The notes: generated by a model from the letters alone, not told the origin. Shown: positions 1 through 5,111, counted from the stretch's first letter. The stretch: DNA of 5,111 nt from Mycoplasmataceae bacterium (GCA_020024735.1 JAHHTI010000066.1:1-5111), one strand, 5' to 3'. Made by a program: numbers and translations.

Positions 1-11
1 TTTGCTAGCAT
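1..11 (-). CDS. Start of a leftward gene, cut by the window edge
   Basis: Only the first codons (Met-Leu-Ala) are visible before the left edge. The call rests on a good Shine-Dalgarno sequence, AGGAAAGGA, lying 5 nt upstream of the ATG. The gene would begin 38 nt after the stop of the 191-aa gene on the same strand, so the two could be cotranscribed. Nothing can be said about the product. The chance that this ATG is not a real start is considerable. Confidence 0.45.
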
Positions 12-16
12 AGTGT

Positions 17-25
17 TCCTTTCCT
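17..25 (-). promoter_or_regulatory. Ribosome binding site of the left-edge gene
   Basis: On the minus strand the sequence AGGAAAGGA ends 5 nt before the ATG at 11-9. It is purine-rich and well spaced for pairing with the 16S rRNA 3' end. It is the main reason for calling a gene at the edge. Confidence 0.45.
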
Positions 26-49
26 ATACTGCAACTTAACTGAATTTTG

Positions 50-625
50 CTAATTTATATAAATAAAAATCTCATTTTTAGAATGAACAACCTCACATAA
101 CATTTTTCAGGGCATCAATAATTCAGGAATATTTTCTTTGATTAATTTAGCAAATGAATCTTCATCATTCATCTTTTGTACTTCTAAATATTTTTTGTCT
201 TTCTCAATAAGTTTTGTTCTCAAACAACACTCAATTAGTTTTCTATATTCACCAAAAGCGATATAAAATGCTTGCACTTCGAATGCAATGATAAAATTTT
301 GAATTGTAAGTCTAGTTTCTTCAAGAAAATTTTTTAATAAATCATCATTAATGTGACTATGAATGAATGACAATATAATTTCTAATTCTTGAAAATATGA
401 ATATAATAGTTTGCAATTATATTTTGTACATATAGTAGATGACAAAACTAATTTAAAAGCATTGTTTCAATTAAAATATAATCAAATATCTAAATCCAAA
501 TCTTCTAAAATATTATCCAAATTTGGATTGCATAATAATATTCTTAAAGGAAACAAAGTTTTTTCTGGTGAAGCACCTTTTAGCTCTTCTGGATTCACAT
601 ACTTGTACTTGATAAATTCACTCAT
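50..625 (-). CDS. Unrecognised 191-aa helical protein
   Basis: Reading TGA as Trp gives one open frame from ATG at 625 to TAG at 52-50, with in-frame TGA codons at residues 48, 53 and 173. Under the standard code only a 112-aa internal piece would be seen, starting at a TTG. I do not recognise the family. The first 60 residues contain PEELKG and an acidic stretch (EDLDLD, 41-46). Residues 70-170 look almost wholly alpha-helical, including EYRKLIECCLRTKL (126-139), and the C-terminal part carries LCEVVHSKN (176-184). The pairing of a YRxLIE helix with a later helix ending in VHS is loosely like HEPN-type helical bundles. However, the usual Rx4-6H motif is absent (Lys174 and His181 sit at that spacing), so this is only a hint. 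There is no signal peptide or obvious membrane segment. The start fits a TATAAT box 6 nt upstream and no Shine-Dalgarno is present, so the mRNA may be leaderless. The left-edge gene may be cotranscribed. Confidence 0.75.
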
Positions 626-631
626 ATCGTC

Positions 632-637
632 ATTATA
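632..637 (-). promoter_or_regulatory. -10 box of the 191-aa gene, leaderless layout
   Basis: A perfect TATAAT on the minus strand ends 6 nt before the ATG at 625, so transcription would start at or very near the A of the start codon. No clear -35 hexamer is visible 16-18 nt upstream, and there is no Shine-Dalgarno. Confidence 0.55.
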
Positions 638-694
638 CTATTTTTTGATATCTAAAATCTATATGTTATTTAAAAAAACTCATTACCTCTTATG

Positions 695-721
695 TGGAAC
701 AAAAAGTTAAGATTTGTTCCA
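695..721 (-). terminator. 9-bp perfect hairpin after the 53-aa ORF, possible terminator
   Basis: TGGAACAAA (695-703) and TTTGTTCCA (713-721) form a perfect 9-bp inverted repeat around a 9-nt loop. It lies 15 nt after the stop of the 53-aa ORF and before the promoter of the 191-aa gene, where a terminator would be expected. The T-run typical of intrinsic terminators is not adjacent; a run of seven T occurs about 16 nt further on (678-672, minus strand). It could instead be an operator or an mRNA-stabilising stem. Confidence 0.4.
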
Positions 722-736
722 GATTTAATATTTACT

Positions 737-898
737 CTAAAAAGAATTATCATTAGTTCTTTTAATTGCACCATAAGTCATTTGTTCTAATTGTGTAGTT
801 AGGTGATGTTTTTGTTTTAGTAAAAAACAAGATTTTGAGCCATAAAGATATTTTTCATTTTCATTTAATGGAATAACTAGCTGGATATTTTGCATCAT
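737..898 (-). CDS. Small 53-aa protein with strong Shine-Dalgarno, function unknown
   Basis: The reading frame runs from ATG at 898 to TAG at 739-737; a second ATG follows at 895. A strong Shine-Dalgarno, AGAAGGAG, lies 8 nt upstream. The product begins MMQNIQLVIPLNENEKYLYG and contains a Lys/His/Gln-rich centre (FLLKQKHHLTTQLEQM, residues 25-40) and a polar C-terminus. It contains no Trp or TGA codon, no signal peptide and no membrane segment, and I do not recognise it. The opening strand-like QLVIPL followed by a charged stretch could be the start of a longer ancestral protein now shortened, but no continuation is visible after the stop. A hairpin follows the stop. The size and good ribosome binding site are compatible with a small regulator or antitoxin-type protein, but nothing in the residues proves this. 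Confidence 0.55.
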   Translation of the reverse strand: MMQNIQLVIPLNENEKYLYGSKSCFLLKQKHHLTTQLEQMTYGAIKRTNDNSF

Positions 899-906
899 AG
901 TTCCTA

Positions 907-914
907 CTCCTTCT
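907..914 (-). promoter_or_regulatory. Shine-Dalgarno of the 53-aa ORF
   Basis: AGAAGGAG on the minus strand is a near-ideal anti-16S complement, 8 nt before the ATG at 898. It supports translation of the small ORF and contrasts with the other complete genes here, which lack such a site. Confidence 0.65.
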
Positions 915-983
915 ATTTATACTACTAGTAATAATCTTTGATACATTTTATTACTTTAATTCCAAAGACTTAATTTTATGAAT

Positions 984-1008
984 AACTAACAATAACAAAC
1001 TAACAATA
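984..1008. repeat. Two copies of an 11-bp direct repeat
   Basis: AACTAACAATA occurs at 984-994 and 998-1008, a 14-bp period. It lies about 90 bp upstream of the 53-aa ORF and could be a regulator binding site. In DNA this AT-rich it could also be chance. Confidence 0.4.
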
Positions 1009-1078
1009 GAACCACTATTTCAATAATAAAGATGGTGATATTTAGATGATCAAATATATTGATTAAACAAGTTAAAAT

Positions 1079-1110
1079 AAAAAAATGGCGCATTCCAAAA
1101 GGAAAGGCCA
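1079..1110 (-). terminator. Intrinsic terminator of the small RNA
   Basis: On the minus strand TGGC/GCCA (1110-1107 with 1089-1086) and TTCC/GGAA form a stem with a TTTT loop and a small internal bulge. A run of seven T (1085-1079) follows at once, apart from one A. This is a textbook Rho-independent terminator for leftward transcription. Read rightward the hairpin would be followed by no T-run. Confidence 0.6.
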
Positions 1111-1147
1111 CCTAGCCGGAGAGCTCCTCGTAAGGGCTAACCATACT
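1079..1147 (-). ncRNA. Candidate structured small RNA of about 69 nt, unidentified
   Basis: This segment is clearly GC-richer than its surroundings and folds on the minus strand. A TATAAT box upstream predicts a start near 1147-1146, and a hairpin plus T-run ends the transcript near 1079. The main helix pairs TTAGCC (1140-1135) with GGCTAG (1117-1112); its outer pair is a U-G wobble possible only on the minus strand. The helix encloses CCTTACGAGG and GGAGCTCTCC, each able to form a small hairpin. The terminator stem follows. I compared it from memory with tRNA, tmRNA, SRP RNA, RNase P RNA and common riboswitches and found no match. It could be a trans-acting small RNA or a leader-type element. 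A 36-aa reading frame crosses it on the plus strand but lacks a ribosome binding site. Confidence 0.5.
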
Positions 1148-1152
1148 CTTTT

Positions 1153-1180
1153 ATTATACATAACATTAATGAAAACACAA
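1153..1180 (-). promoter_or_regulatory. Promoter of the candidate small RNA
   Basis: On the minus strand a perfect TATAAT -10 box (1158-1153) lies 16 nt after TTGTGT (1180-1175), a weak -35 match that keeps the TTG core. The predicted start at 1147-1146 is just before the GC-rich structured segment. No coding region begins downstream, which supports an RNA product. Confidence 0.5.
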
Positions 1181-1215
1181 GAAAGTATGCAGTAGTTTTT
1201 ACATATCCTTAAGCA

Positions 1216-1229
1216 ATTGAATATTCAAT
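1216..1229. repeat. Perfect 14-bp palindrome
   Basis: ATTGAATATTCAAT reads the same on both strands. It lies about 150 bp before the ATPase start, in the gap between the small RNA promoter and the 23-bp repeats, and could bind a dimeric regulator. A related inverted repeat, TGAATA-ACAA-TATTCA, follows the ATPase at 2684-2699. Confidence 0.45.
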
Positions 1230-1298
1230 CAAATAAATCTACTTTTAATTCTTTTCAAATCCTAAATTTATAAGATATATTGTTGATTAGATAAAAGC

Positions 1299-1367
1299 GG
1301 GAAAATTGTTTAATTTTTTCTGGGAAAATTGTTTAATTTATTTCGGGAAAATTGTTTAATTTATGCT
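1299..1367. repeat. Three 23-bp tandem repeats upstream of the ATPase
   Basis: GGGAAAATTGTTTAATTT occurs three times without a mismatch, at 1299-1316, 1322-1339 and 1345-1362, with starts exactly 23 bp apart. The 5-bp spacers are T-rich and nearly alike. The array ends 12 bp before the ATG of the ATPase gene and abuts its probable -10 box. Three identical iterated sites placed over a promoter suggest an operator or a protein-binding or replication-type iteron array. A role as a recombination site for the gene as a cassette is also possible. Confidence 0.85.
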
Positions 1368-1372
1368 ACTAT
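1364..1372 (+). promoter_or_regulatory. Possible extended -10 box of the ATPase gene
   Basis: TGCTACTAT fits an extended -10 pattern (TGn followed by a 4/6 match to TATAAT) and ends 7 nt before the ATG. No Shine-Dalgarno is seen, so a leaderless transcript is likely. The -35 region would fall inside the third 23-bp repeat, so a protein bound to the repeats could control it. Confidence 0.35.
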
Positions 1373-1379
1373 ATAGAAT

Positions 1380-2663
1380 ATGGAAAAATATTTTAAAAGA
1401 TATATTGACGAAAAATTAAAGACCTATTTAAAAGTTTTTGGAGCTGTTTCTATTGAAGGACCAAGATGATGTGGAAAAACCACTACAGCTGATCATTGTG
1501 CAAAAAGTAGTATTTTTATTGATGGGACTATGAGACTTACTTTTGAAGATCAAGCCCATTCCAATATAAATGTTCTTCTTGATGGAGAAAAACCATTATT
1601 AATAGATGAGTGACAAGATATTCCTTGATTATGAGATGCAGTAAGAAGAAAAGTTGATAATGCTAAAGGAGAAGCAGGTTTATTTATTTTAACAGGTTCA
1701 TTATCTGCAGATAAAAACAGTTATTCCCACCCTGGTCATGGAAGAATTGGAAATTTATATATGACTACAATGTCTCTTTACGAAACTAAAGACTCTACCG
1801 GAGAAATATCACTTACTGACATATTTAATCAAAAGAGCATCCCCATCATTCACTCTTCACTAAAAATTGAAGATATTATGCATTTTATTTGTAGAGGTGG
1901 GTGACCATCTTGTATCTTACATAAAAAAGATGATTCTTCTGTATACCTAATTGCTAGAGATTATGTTAATAAAATTATCAATAGTGATACAGTTAGAGAA
2001 ACATCGGTAAAATTAAATCCAGTAATAATGGAAGCTTTAATGCAAACATATGCTAGAAATACCTCAACTACTGCTTCTATTGAAACTTTTAGAAATGACA
2101 TTGAGAGAATAAGACCTTCATGTACAAGAAATACTGTTTACAAATATCTTGATGTAATGAATAAATATATGTTACTTGATGAAATTAAACCATTTCCTAT
2201 TCATATTCGTTCAAAGAAAAATATTACTGATGCTTGTAAAAGAAATTTTGTCGATGTCTCCTTGGCCGCTGCTTCCTTAAAATTAAAACCTGGTGATTTT
2301 TTAAAAAACGAAATGAATTATAAAGCTTTTGGATTATTCTTTGAAAGTTTAGCACTGCATGATCTTAAAGTTTATGCTGAAGCTATTGAAGGAAAAGTTT
2401 ATTATTATCGAGATACTAGAGGTAATGAAGTGGATGCCATTATTGAACTTGATGATGGAAGATATGGGCTGGTAGAAATTAAAGTAGCTACTACTGATGA
2501 AGCATTAGCTAGTGCTACTAAATCATTAACCAAAGTAGAAGAAATATTAACAACTGCAAAAGGTACTCCTCCTGTTTTTAAAATGATATTAACTGCTGCA
2601 GGAAATTCAATGATTTCAAAATCTGGAATTGTTATTGTTCCCATAGGATTATTAAAAGCATAA
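1380..2663 (+). CDS. ATP-binding protein, AAA_14/DUF4143 family (427 aa)
   Basis: This is a complete P-loop ATPase of the DUF4143 type. With TGA as Trp the frame is open from ATG 1380 to TAA 2661-2663. In-frame TGA codons occur at residues 30, 78, 83, 85 and 175. Walker A is GPRWCGKTT (27-35), with catalytic-loop Lys33 and Thr34. Walker B is LLIDE (73-77), followed by WQDIPWLWDAVR. A sensor-like LTGS lies at 104-107, and RGGWPS around 172-177 is a family signature. The C-terminal DUF4143 half carries FFES (Glu322), NEVDAIIE (Glu350, Asp352) and VEIKV (Glu366, Lys368), the pattern of a PD-(D/E)xK restriction-endonuclease-like fold. The length is typical for the family. The cellular role of the family is poorly known; its members are often accessory and patchily distributed. 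The nuclease-like residues suggest, but do not prove, DNA cleavage or binding. The gene stands alone behind the 23-bp repeat array and is probably leaderless. Confidence 0.93.
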
Positions 2664-2683
2664 AAAAGAATAATTCATAAAAC

Positions 2684-2699
2684 TGAATAACAATATTCA
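2684..2699. repeat. Small inverted repeat after the ATPase
   Basis: TGAATA and TATTCA form a 6-bp inverted repeat around ACAA, 20 bp after the ATPase stop. The stem is AT-only apart from one pair and has no T-run, so it is a poor terminator. It resembles the palindrome at 1216-1229 before the gene. No better terminator for the ATPase is visible. Confidence 0.35.
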
Positions 2700-2760
2700 A
2701 GGTAAATACATATGTAGTTACTAATGATAAAAGGTTTAAGACATAGTAAATTACATTTTT

Positions 2761-2870
2761 GTTGGTTTAATGGAAAAATCATTTAATAATTAGTTGGTAA
2801 ATTAATAAAAATAGTTAATTTTTTAGTTATTTTGTTGGATTTCTAGTAATAAAATCTATTTTTTAGTTGG
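2761..2870. repeat. Four GTTGG motifs with regular spacing upstream of the Fic gene
   Basis: GTTGG occurs at 2761, 2793, 2834 and 2866, spaced 32, 41 and 32 bp. The first and third are preceded by TTT and the second and fourth by TTA, so the layout looks like a degenerate 73-bp tandem duplication. TTTTTTAGTT is also repeated at 2819-2828 and 2859-2868. The last motif lies 9 bp before the -10 box of the Fic gene, so a regulatory role is possible. The sequence between motifs is poorly conserved. Confidence 0.4.
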
Positions 2871-2879
2871 TTTTTTGAT

Positions 2880-2885
2880 TATAAT
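2880..2885 (+). promoter_or_regulatory. -10 box of the Fic gene, leaderless layout
   Basis: A perfect TATAAT ends 6 nt before the ATG at 2892. A TG two bases upstream of it resembles an extended -10. No -35 box or Shine-Dalgarno is evident, so the transcript probably begins at the start codon. Confidence 0.55.
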
Positions 2886-2891
2886 CTACTT

Positions 2892-3977
2892 ATGATTTAT
2901 AAAAACCTTATATTTGACCTTAATAAATATCAAAATAGAATTGATAGAATAAAAACAATTAATGAAAGTTTTTTGTTCCAAGAAGACTTTAGTTTTTCCT
3001 TTATTGACAAGATTTCTACTTCCTCACATGCCACTACCATTTCTGCCACTTCTTCTAATGAAATTGAAGGAATAAAGGAAAATACCCATTCAATACACAA
3101 TCAGGAATTTCAACTTTTAAACTATAACTATAATCAAGCACTCATAGAAATCAAAGAAAACTACTCCAAAATAACTATCAATGCTCAATACATCCTGGAA
3201 CTTCATAAAAAATTATTCATTAATATTGAAACTATCAATCAAGAAAAATTTACCAAAATCAATCCTGGTAAATTTAAAAATAAACAAAATTATTTAATTA
3301 ATGAAAATCAACAAATCATATTCACCCCTTCTAGTCCAATAGAAACTCCTGAACAAATTATTACATTATGCAAATGATTTAATGAAAGTCCAATTGATCC
3401 TTTATTAAAATCAGTTATCTTTGTTTTTGATTTTTTAGAAATTCATCCTTTTAATGATGGTAATGGAAGAATAAGTCGATTATTAACTAATTTACTATTT
3501 TTACAATCTGGCGTGAACTTTCTAAAATACGTGCCATTTGAAAAATATCTTCTTGATTATAAAGAACAATATTTATCAGCCATTACTAAATCCCAAATCA
3601 ATTGAAAAGAAGATAAGAATGACTATACAGATTTTATTAATCTCCATTTTGATGCTATTGAAATATTGTGAGAAAAATGAAAAGCTATGGTTACTTGAAG
3701 AGCAACCATTAAAGAACATAAAATTAACAAAATTGGTGAAGTATTGATGTTAATCAAAGATTTAAGAGAAAAGTTCATTCCTATTACTAAAGCGAATATT
3801 AAAAGCAATGCTTTAGCTTGACAAGCCAATATACCTGAAGCTACTTTAAAGGATATTATCTTTAACCTTTCTCAAGAACACGTCTTAATCTTAACTAAGC
3901 AAAGCAAAATTAGTTTCTATGATATTAATACTGAGAAGTTTGATCAATATTATGCTAAATATGTAGGAGATAAGTAA
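2892..3977 (+). CDS. Fic family protein, probable AMP-transferase (361 aa)
   Basis: Fic enzymes usually transfer AMP from ATP to a hydroxyl side chain of a target protein. Reading TGA as Trp joins the frame from ATG 2892 to TAA 3975-3977 across six TGA codons (3375, 3603, 3669, 3678, 3696, 3819). The catalytic motif HPFNDGNGR lies at residues 185-193, followed by Arg196. It retains the catalytic His185, the metal ligand Asp189, and the glycine and arginine residues that hold the phosphates. Residues 55-60, SNEIEG, match the class II inhibitory motif (S/T)xxxE(G/N), with Glu59 expected to block productive ATP binding, so the enzyme is probably autoinhibited. The C-terminal third (about 270-345) reads like a winged-helix domain: a helix with TKANIKSNALAWQANIPEAT, a second helix, and a beta hairpin ILTKQSKISFYDI. 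This could bind DNA or a partner. The target is unknown. The gene is single, with its own -10 box, and converges on a second Fic gene. No separate antitoxin gene is seen, as expected when inhibition is within the chain. Confidence 0.92.
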
Positions 3978-3978
3978 A

Positions 3979-4003
3979 AACTACCTCAATTTTAGGTAAG
4001 GTT
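3979..4003. terminator. Shared hairpin between the convergent Fic genes
   Basis: TACCT (3982-3986) pairs with AGGTA (3994-3998) around a 7-nt loop. After a 2-nt bulge, AAC (3979-3981) can pair with GTT (4001-4003). On the minus strand the stem runs into GTTTTTAC, a fair terminator for the leftward Fic gene. On the plus strand it is followed by a weaker TTATTTCTTCTT. The stem is short and AT-rich, so termination efficiency is uncertain. It fills the 24-bp gap between the two stop codons. Confidence 0.5.
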
Positions 4004-5111
4004 ATTTCTTCTTGTAAATATCGTAATTCATCCGGTAACTAATATTTCTTTTAGAGAGTTTAACAAGGATACCATAACTTTCCAATTCATTGATTAGCTT
4101 ATAAATATATTTATCAGCATATTCAGGGAATAACTTGATGATATTTTCTAAACCTTGTTCTGCATCATTAGATAGATTATAAATATCTCGATTAGCTTGA
4201 TCAATCATTAAAATATCTCTTTGTAAGGGATTCAGTTTCTTATTAAAAGTTTTTGCTACATATTTACAGATGTTAGTCACTACTTGATAATGTTCTTTTT
4301 GTTTAATGGTGATTTGTAGAATAGAAGCTACAAAATGAGTAATATCAATTACTTGGTTGTAAGTAGTTTGTTTAAAAAGTTTTAGATATTGTTGTCGGTA
4401 ATTTGCTAATGAAGTACTAAAGAAAGCAAATTCATCGTAGATATCCCAATTATTAGCAATTCAGATAACCAGGATTCTACCAGTTCTTCCATTGAAGTCA
4501 TAATAAGGATGAATAAATTCAAAGTAGAAATGGATAATAATTAATTTCACAATCTTTTCATTGTGAGAAAGGTCTTCACTACCATTTATATAGCTAAATA
4601 AAGCATCCATATATTTATCAATTAAAGATGGACTAATACCTTCATCTTGAGCGACATATACTTTATCCTGACGGTAATACAATCCATCTAATGTTTGTTC
4701 TTTCATATCAATATCTGCTGTCATCATCATATATAAAGTTCTGAGATTATCTTTATTAACAGGTCTTTTTTGCATTACAAATTGCATCGCATTATAGGTG
4801 TTAGCAATCACATAATCTATTTTTTCAATGCTATGGGTTTTCTTATAGACAACATCTTCAATTATTCTTCGAGATGAAGAATGATTTTCAATTAATAAGT
4901 TATTATAGATTTCATGAGCTAAAGAACTATTAATCTTTTCTTCTCTAGTTCTAGTATATTCGATTTCATTTGCAGCATCAATAAAATTCTTTAATAATGG
5001 TTCAAGTAGTTTGAAGTTAATGTGAAGATGATAGTTTTCATTAATGGGTAATGGTAATTCTATTCAATCATTTAGGTAATACGATTGATAAGTTTTAAAG
5101 ATGTGTTCAAT
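4002..5111 (-). CDS. Fic family protein, variant active site, N-terminus outside the window
   Basis: The minus frame is open from the right edge to TAA at 4004-4002, giving 369 visible residues. In-frame TGA (Trp) codons occur at 5066-5064 and 4463-4461. Residues here are numbered from the right edge. The first part (DWIELPLPINENYH) looks like the Fic N-terminal region. The catalytic motif is HPYYDFNGRTGR (201-212). His201, Asp205, Asn207, Gly208, Arg209 and Arg212 are kept, but Phe of HPF is Tyr and the first Gly of DGNGR is Phe206. SSSRRIIED (78-86) sits where a class II inhibitory helix would be, yet it does not fit (S/T)xxxE(G/N) exactly: the Ser is one residue too far and Asp replaces Gly/Asn. 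The end (about 300-365, ending SYRMNYDIYKKK) looks like a winged helix. It converges with the other Fic gene but is only distantly related to it. The true start and promoter lie beyond the window. Confidence 0.9.

Larger units (their letters stand above)
899..1379. other. Long non-coding region between the 53-aa ORF and the ATPase
   Basis: No convincing protein gene is present on either strand with TGA read as Trp. The region is very AT-rich except at about 1086-1142, where the small RNA locus stands out as GC-richer. Other structure is a short direct repeat (984-1008), a 14-bp palindrome (1216-1229) and the 23-bp repeat array (1299-1367). I see nothing further in 1010-1075 or 1230-1298. Confidence 0.6.

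Noticed and set aside
411..710. 99-aa plus-strand ORF
   Set aside because: It lies opposite the 191-aa minus gene, has no start signal, and its composition is that of an antisense shadow.
1086..1142. Possible riboswitch or leader for the ATPase on the plus strand
   Set aside because: It lies more than 230 bp before the ATG, the promoter and T-run fit the minus strand, and no known riboswitch core is recognisable.
1085..1195. 36-aa plus-strand ORF beginning MAHSKRKGHLAGELL
   Set aside because: It has no ribosome binding site or -10 box at leaderless distance, and its unusual base composition is explained by the structured small RNA on the other strand.
1299..1367. CRISPR array
   Set aside because: Units are 23 bp with only 5-bp near-identical spacers, so there are no unique spacers, and no cas genes are present.
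2405..2644. 79-aa minus-strand ORF inside the ATPase
   Set aside because: It is antisense to the well-supported C-terminal DUF4143 domain and has no start signal of its own.
2724..2786. 20-aa plus-strand ORF in the spacer before the Fic gene
   Set aside because: There is no Shine-Dalgarno or nearby -10 box, and a frame this short is expected by chance.
3538..3829. Overlapping short ORFs on both strands within the Fic gene
   Set aside because: They appear only because TGA was read as stop; the frame of the Fic protein continues through the region with family-like sequence.
2892..5111. Fic genes as pseudogenes split by stop codons
   Set aside because: All internal stops are TGA, which encodes Trp here; no TAA, TAG or frameshift interrupts either frame.

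Overview
The window is AT-rich DNA that reads TGA as tryptophan (translation table 4), which points to a mollicute (Mycoplasma/Spiroplasma-like). The clearest proof is the P-loop ATPase at 1380-2663. In-frame TGA codons fall where this family carries Trp: the Walker A loop GPR-W-CGKTTT, the Walker B segment LLIDEWQDIPWLWDAVR, and the RGGWP motif. With TGA read as Trp, several apparent fragments join into full-length genes. No rRNA, tRNA, CRISPR array or transposase is visible, so genus and species cannot be named.

Layout, left to right. (1) Positions 1-898 hold leftward genes: a 53-aa small ORF with a strong Shine-Dalgarno sequence (898-737), an unrecognised helical 191-aa protein with a leaderless-type start (625-50), and the first codons of a further gene running off the left edge (11-1). 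(2) Positions 899-1379 form a long intergenic region. It holds a probable leftward small RNA of about 69 nt with its own promoter and terminator (about 1147-1079), a perfect 14-bp palindrome, and three copies of a 23-bp tandem repeat just before the ATPase. (3) Positions 1380-2663 encode a complete DUF4143/AAA_14-type ATPase (427 aa). (4) Positions 2664-2891 are an AT-rich spacer with spaced GTTGG motifs and a -10 box 6 nt before the next ATG. (5) Positions 2892-3977 encode a complete rightward Fic protein (361 aa) with a canonical active site and a class II autoinhibitory motif. (6) Positions 5111-4002 encode the C-terminal 369 aa of a second Fic protein. It runs convergently, has a variant catalytic motif, and is separated from the first by 24 bp containing a shared hairpin.

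The gene content looks accessory: a mobile-type AAA_14 ATPase and two divergent Fic enzymes, each apparently transcribed on its own. Three complete genes share the layout -10 box, 6-7 nt, ATG with no Shine-Dalgarno, suggesting leaderless mRNAs, whereas the 53-aa ORF and the edge gene have good Shine-Dalgarno sequences. The most unusual elements are the 23-bp repeat array before the ATPase and the GC-richer small RNA locus, neither of which I recognise.
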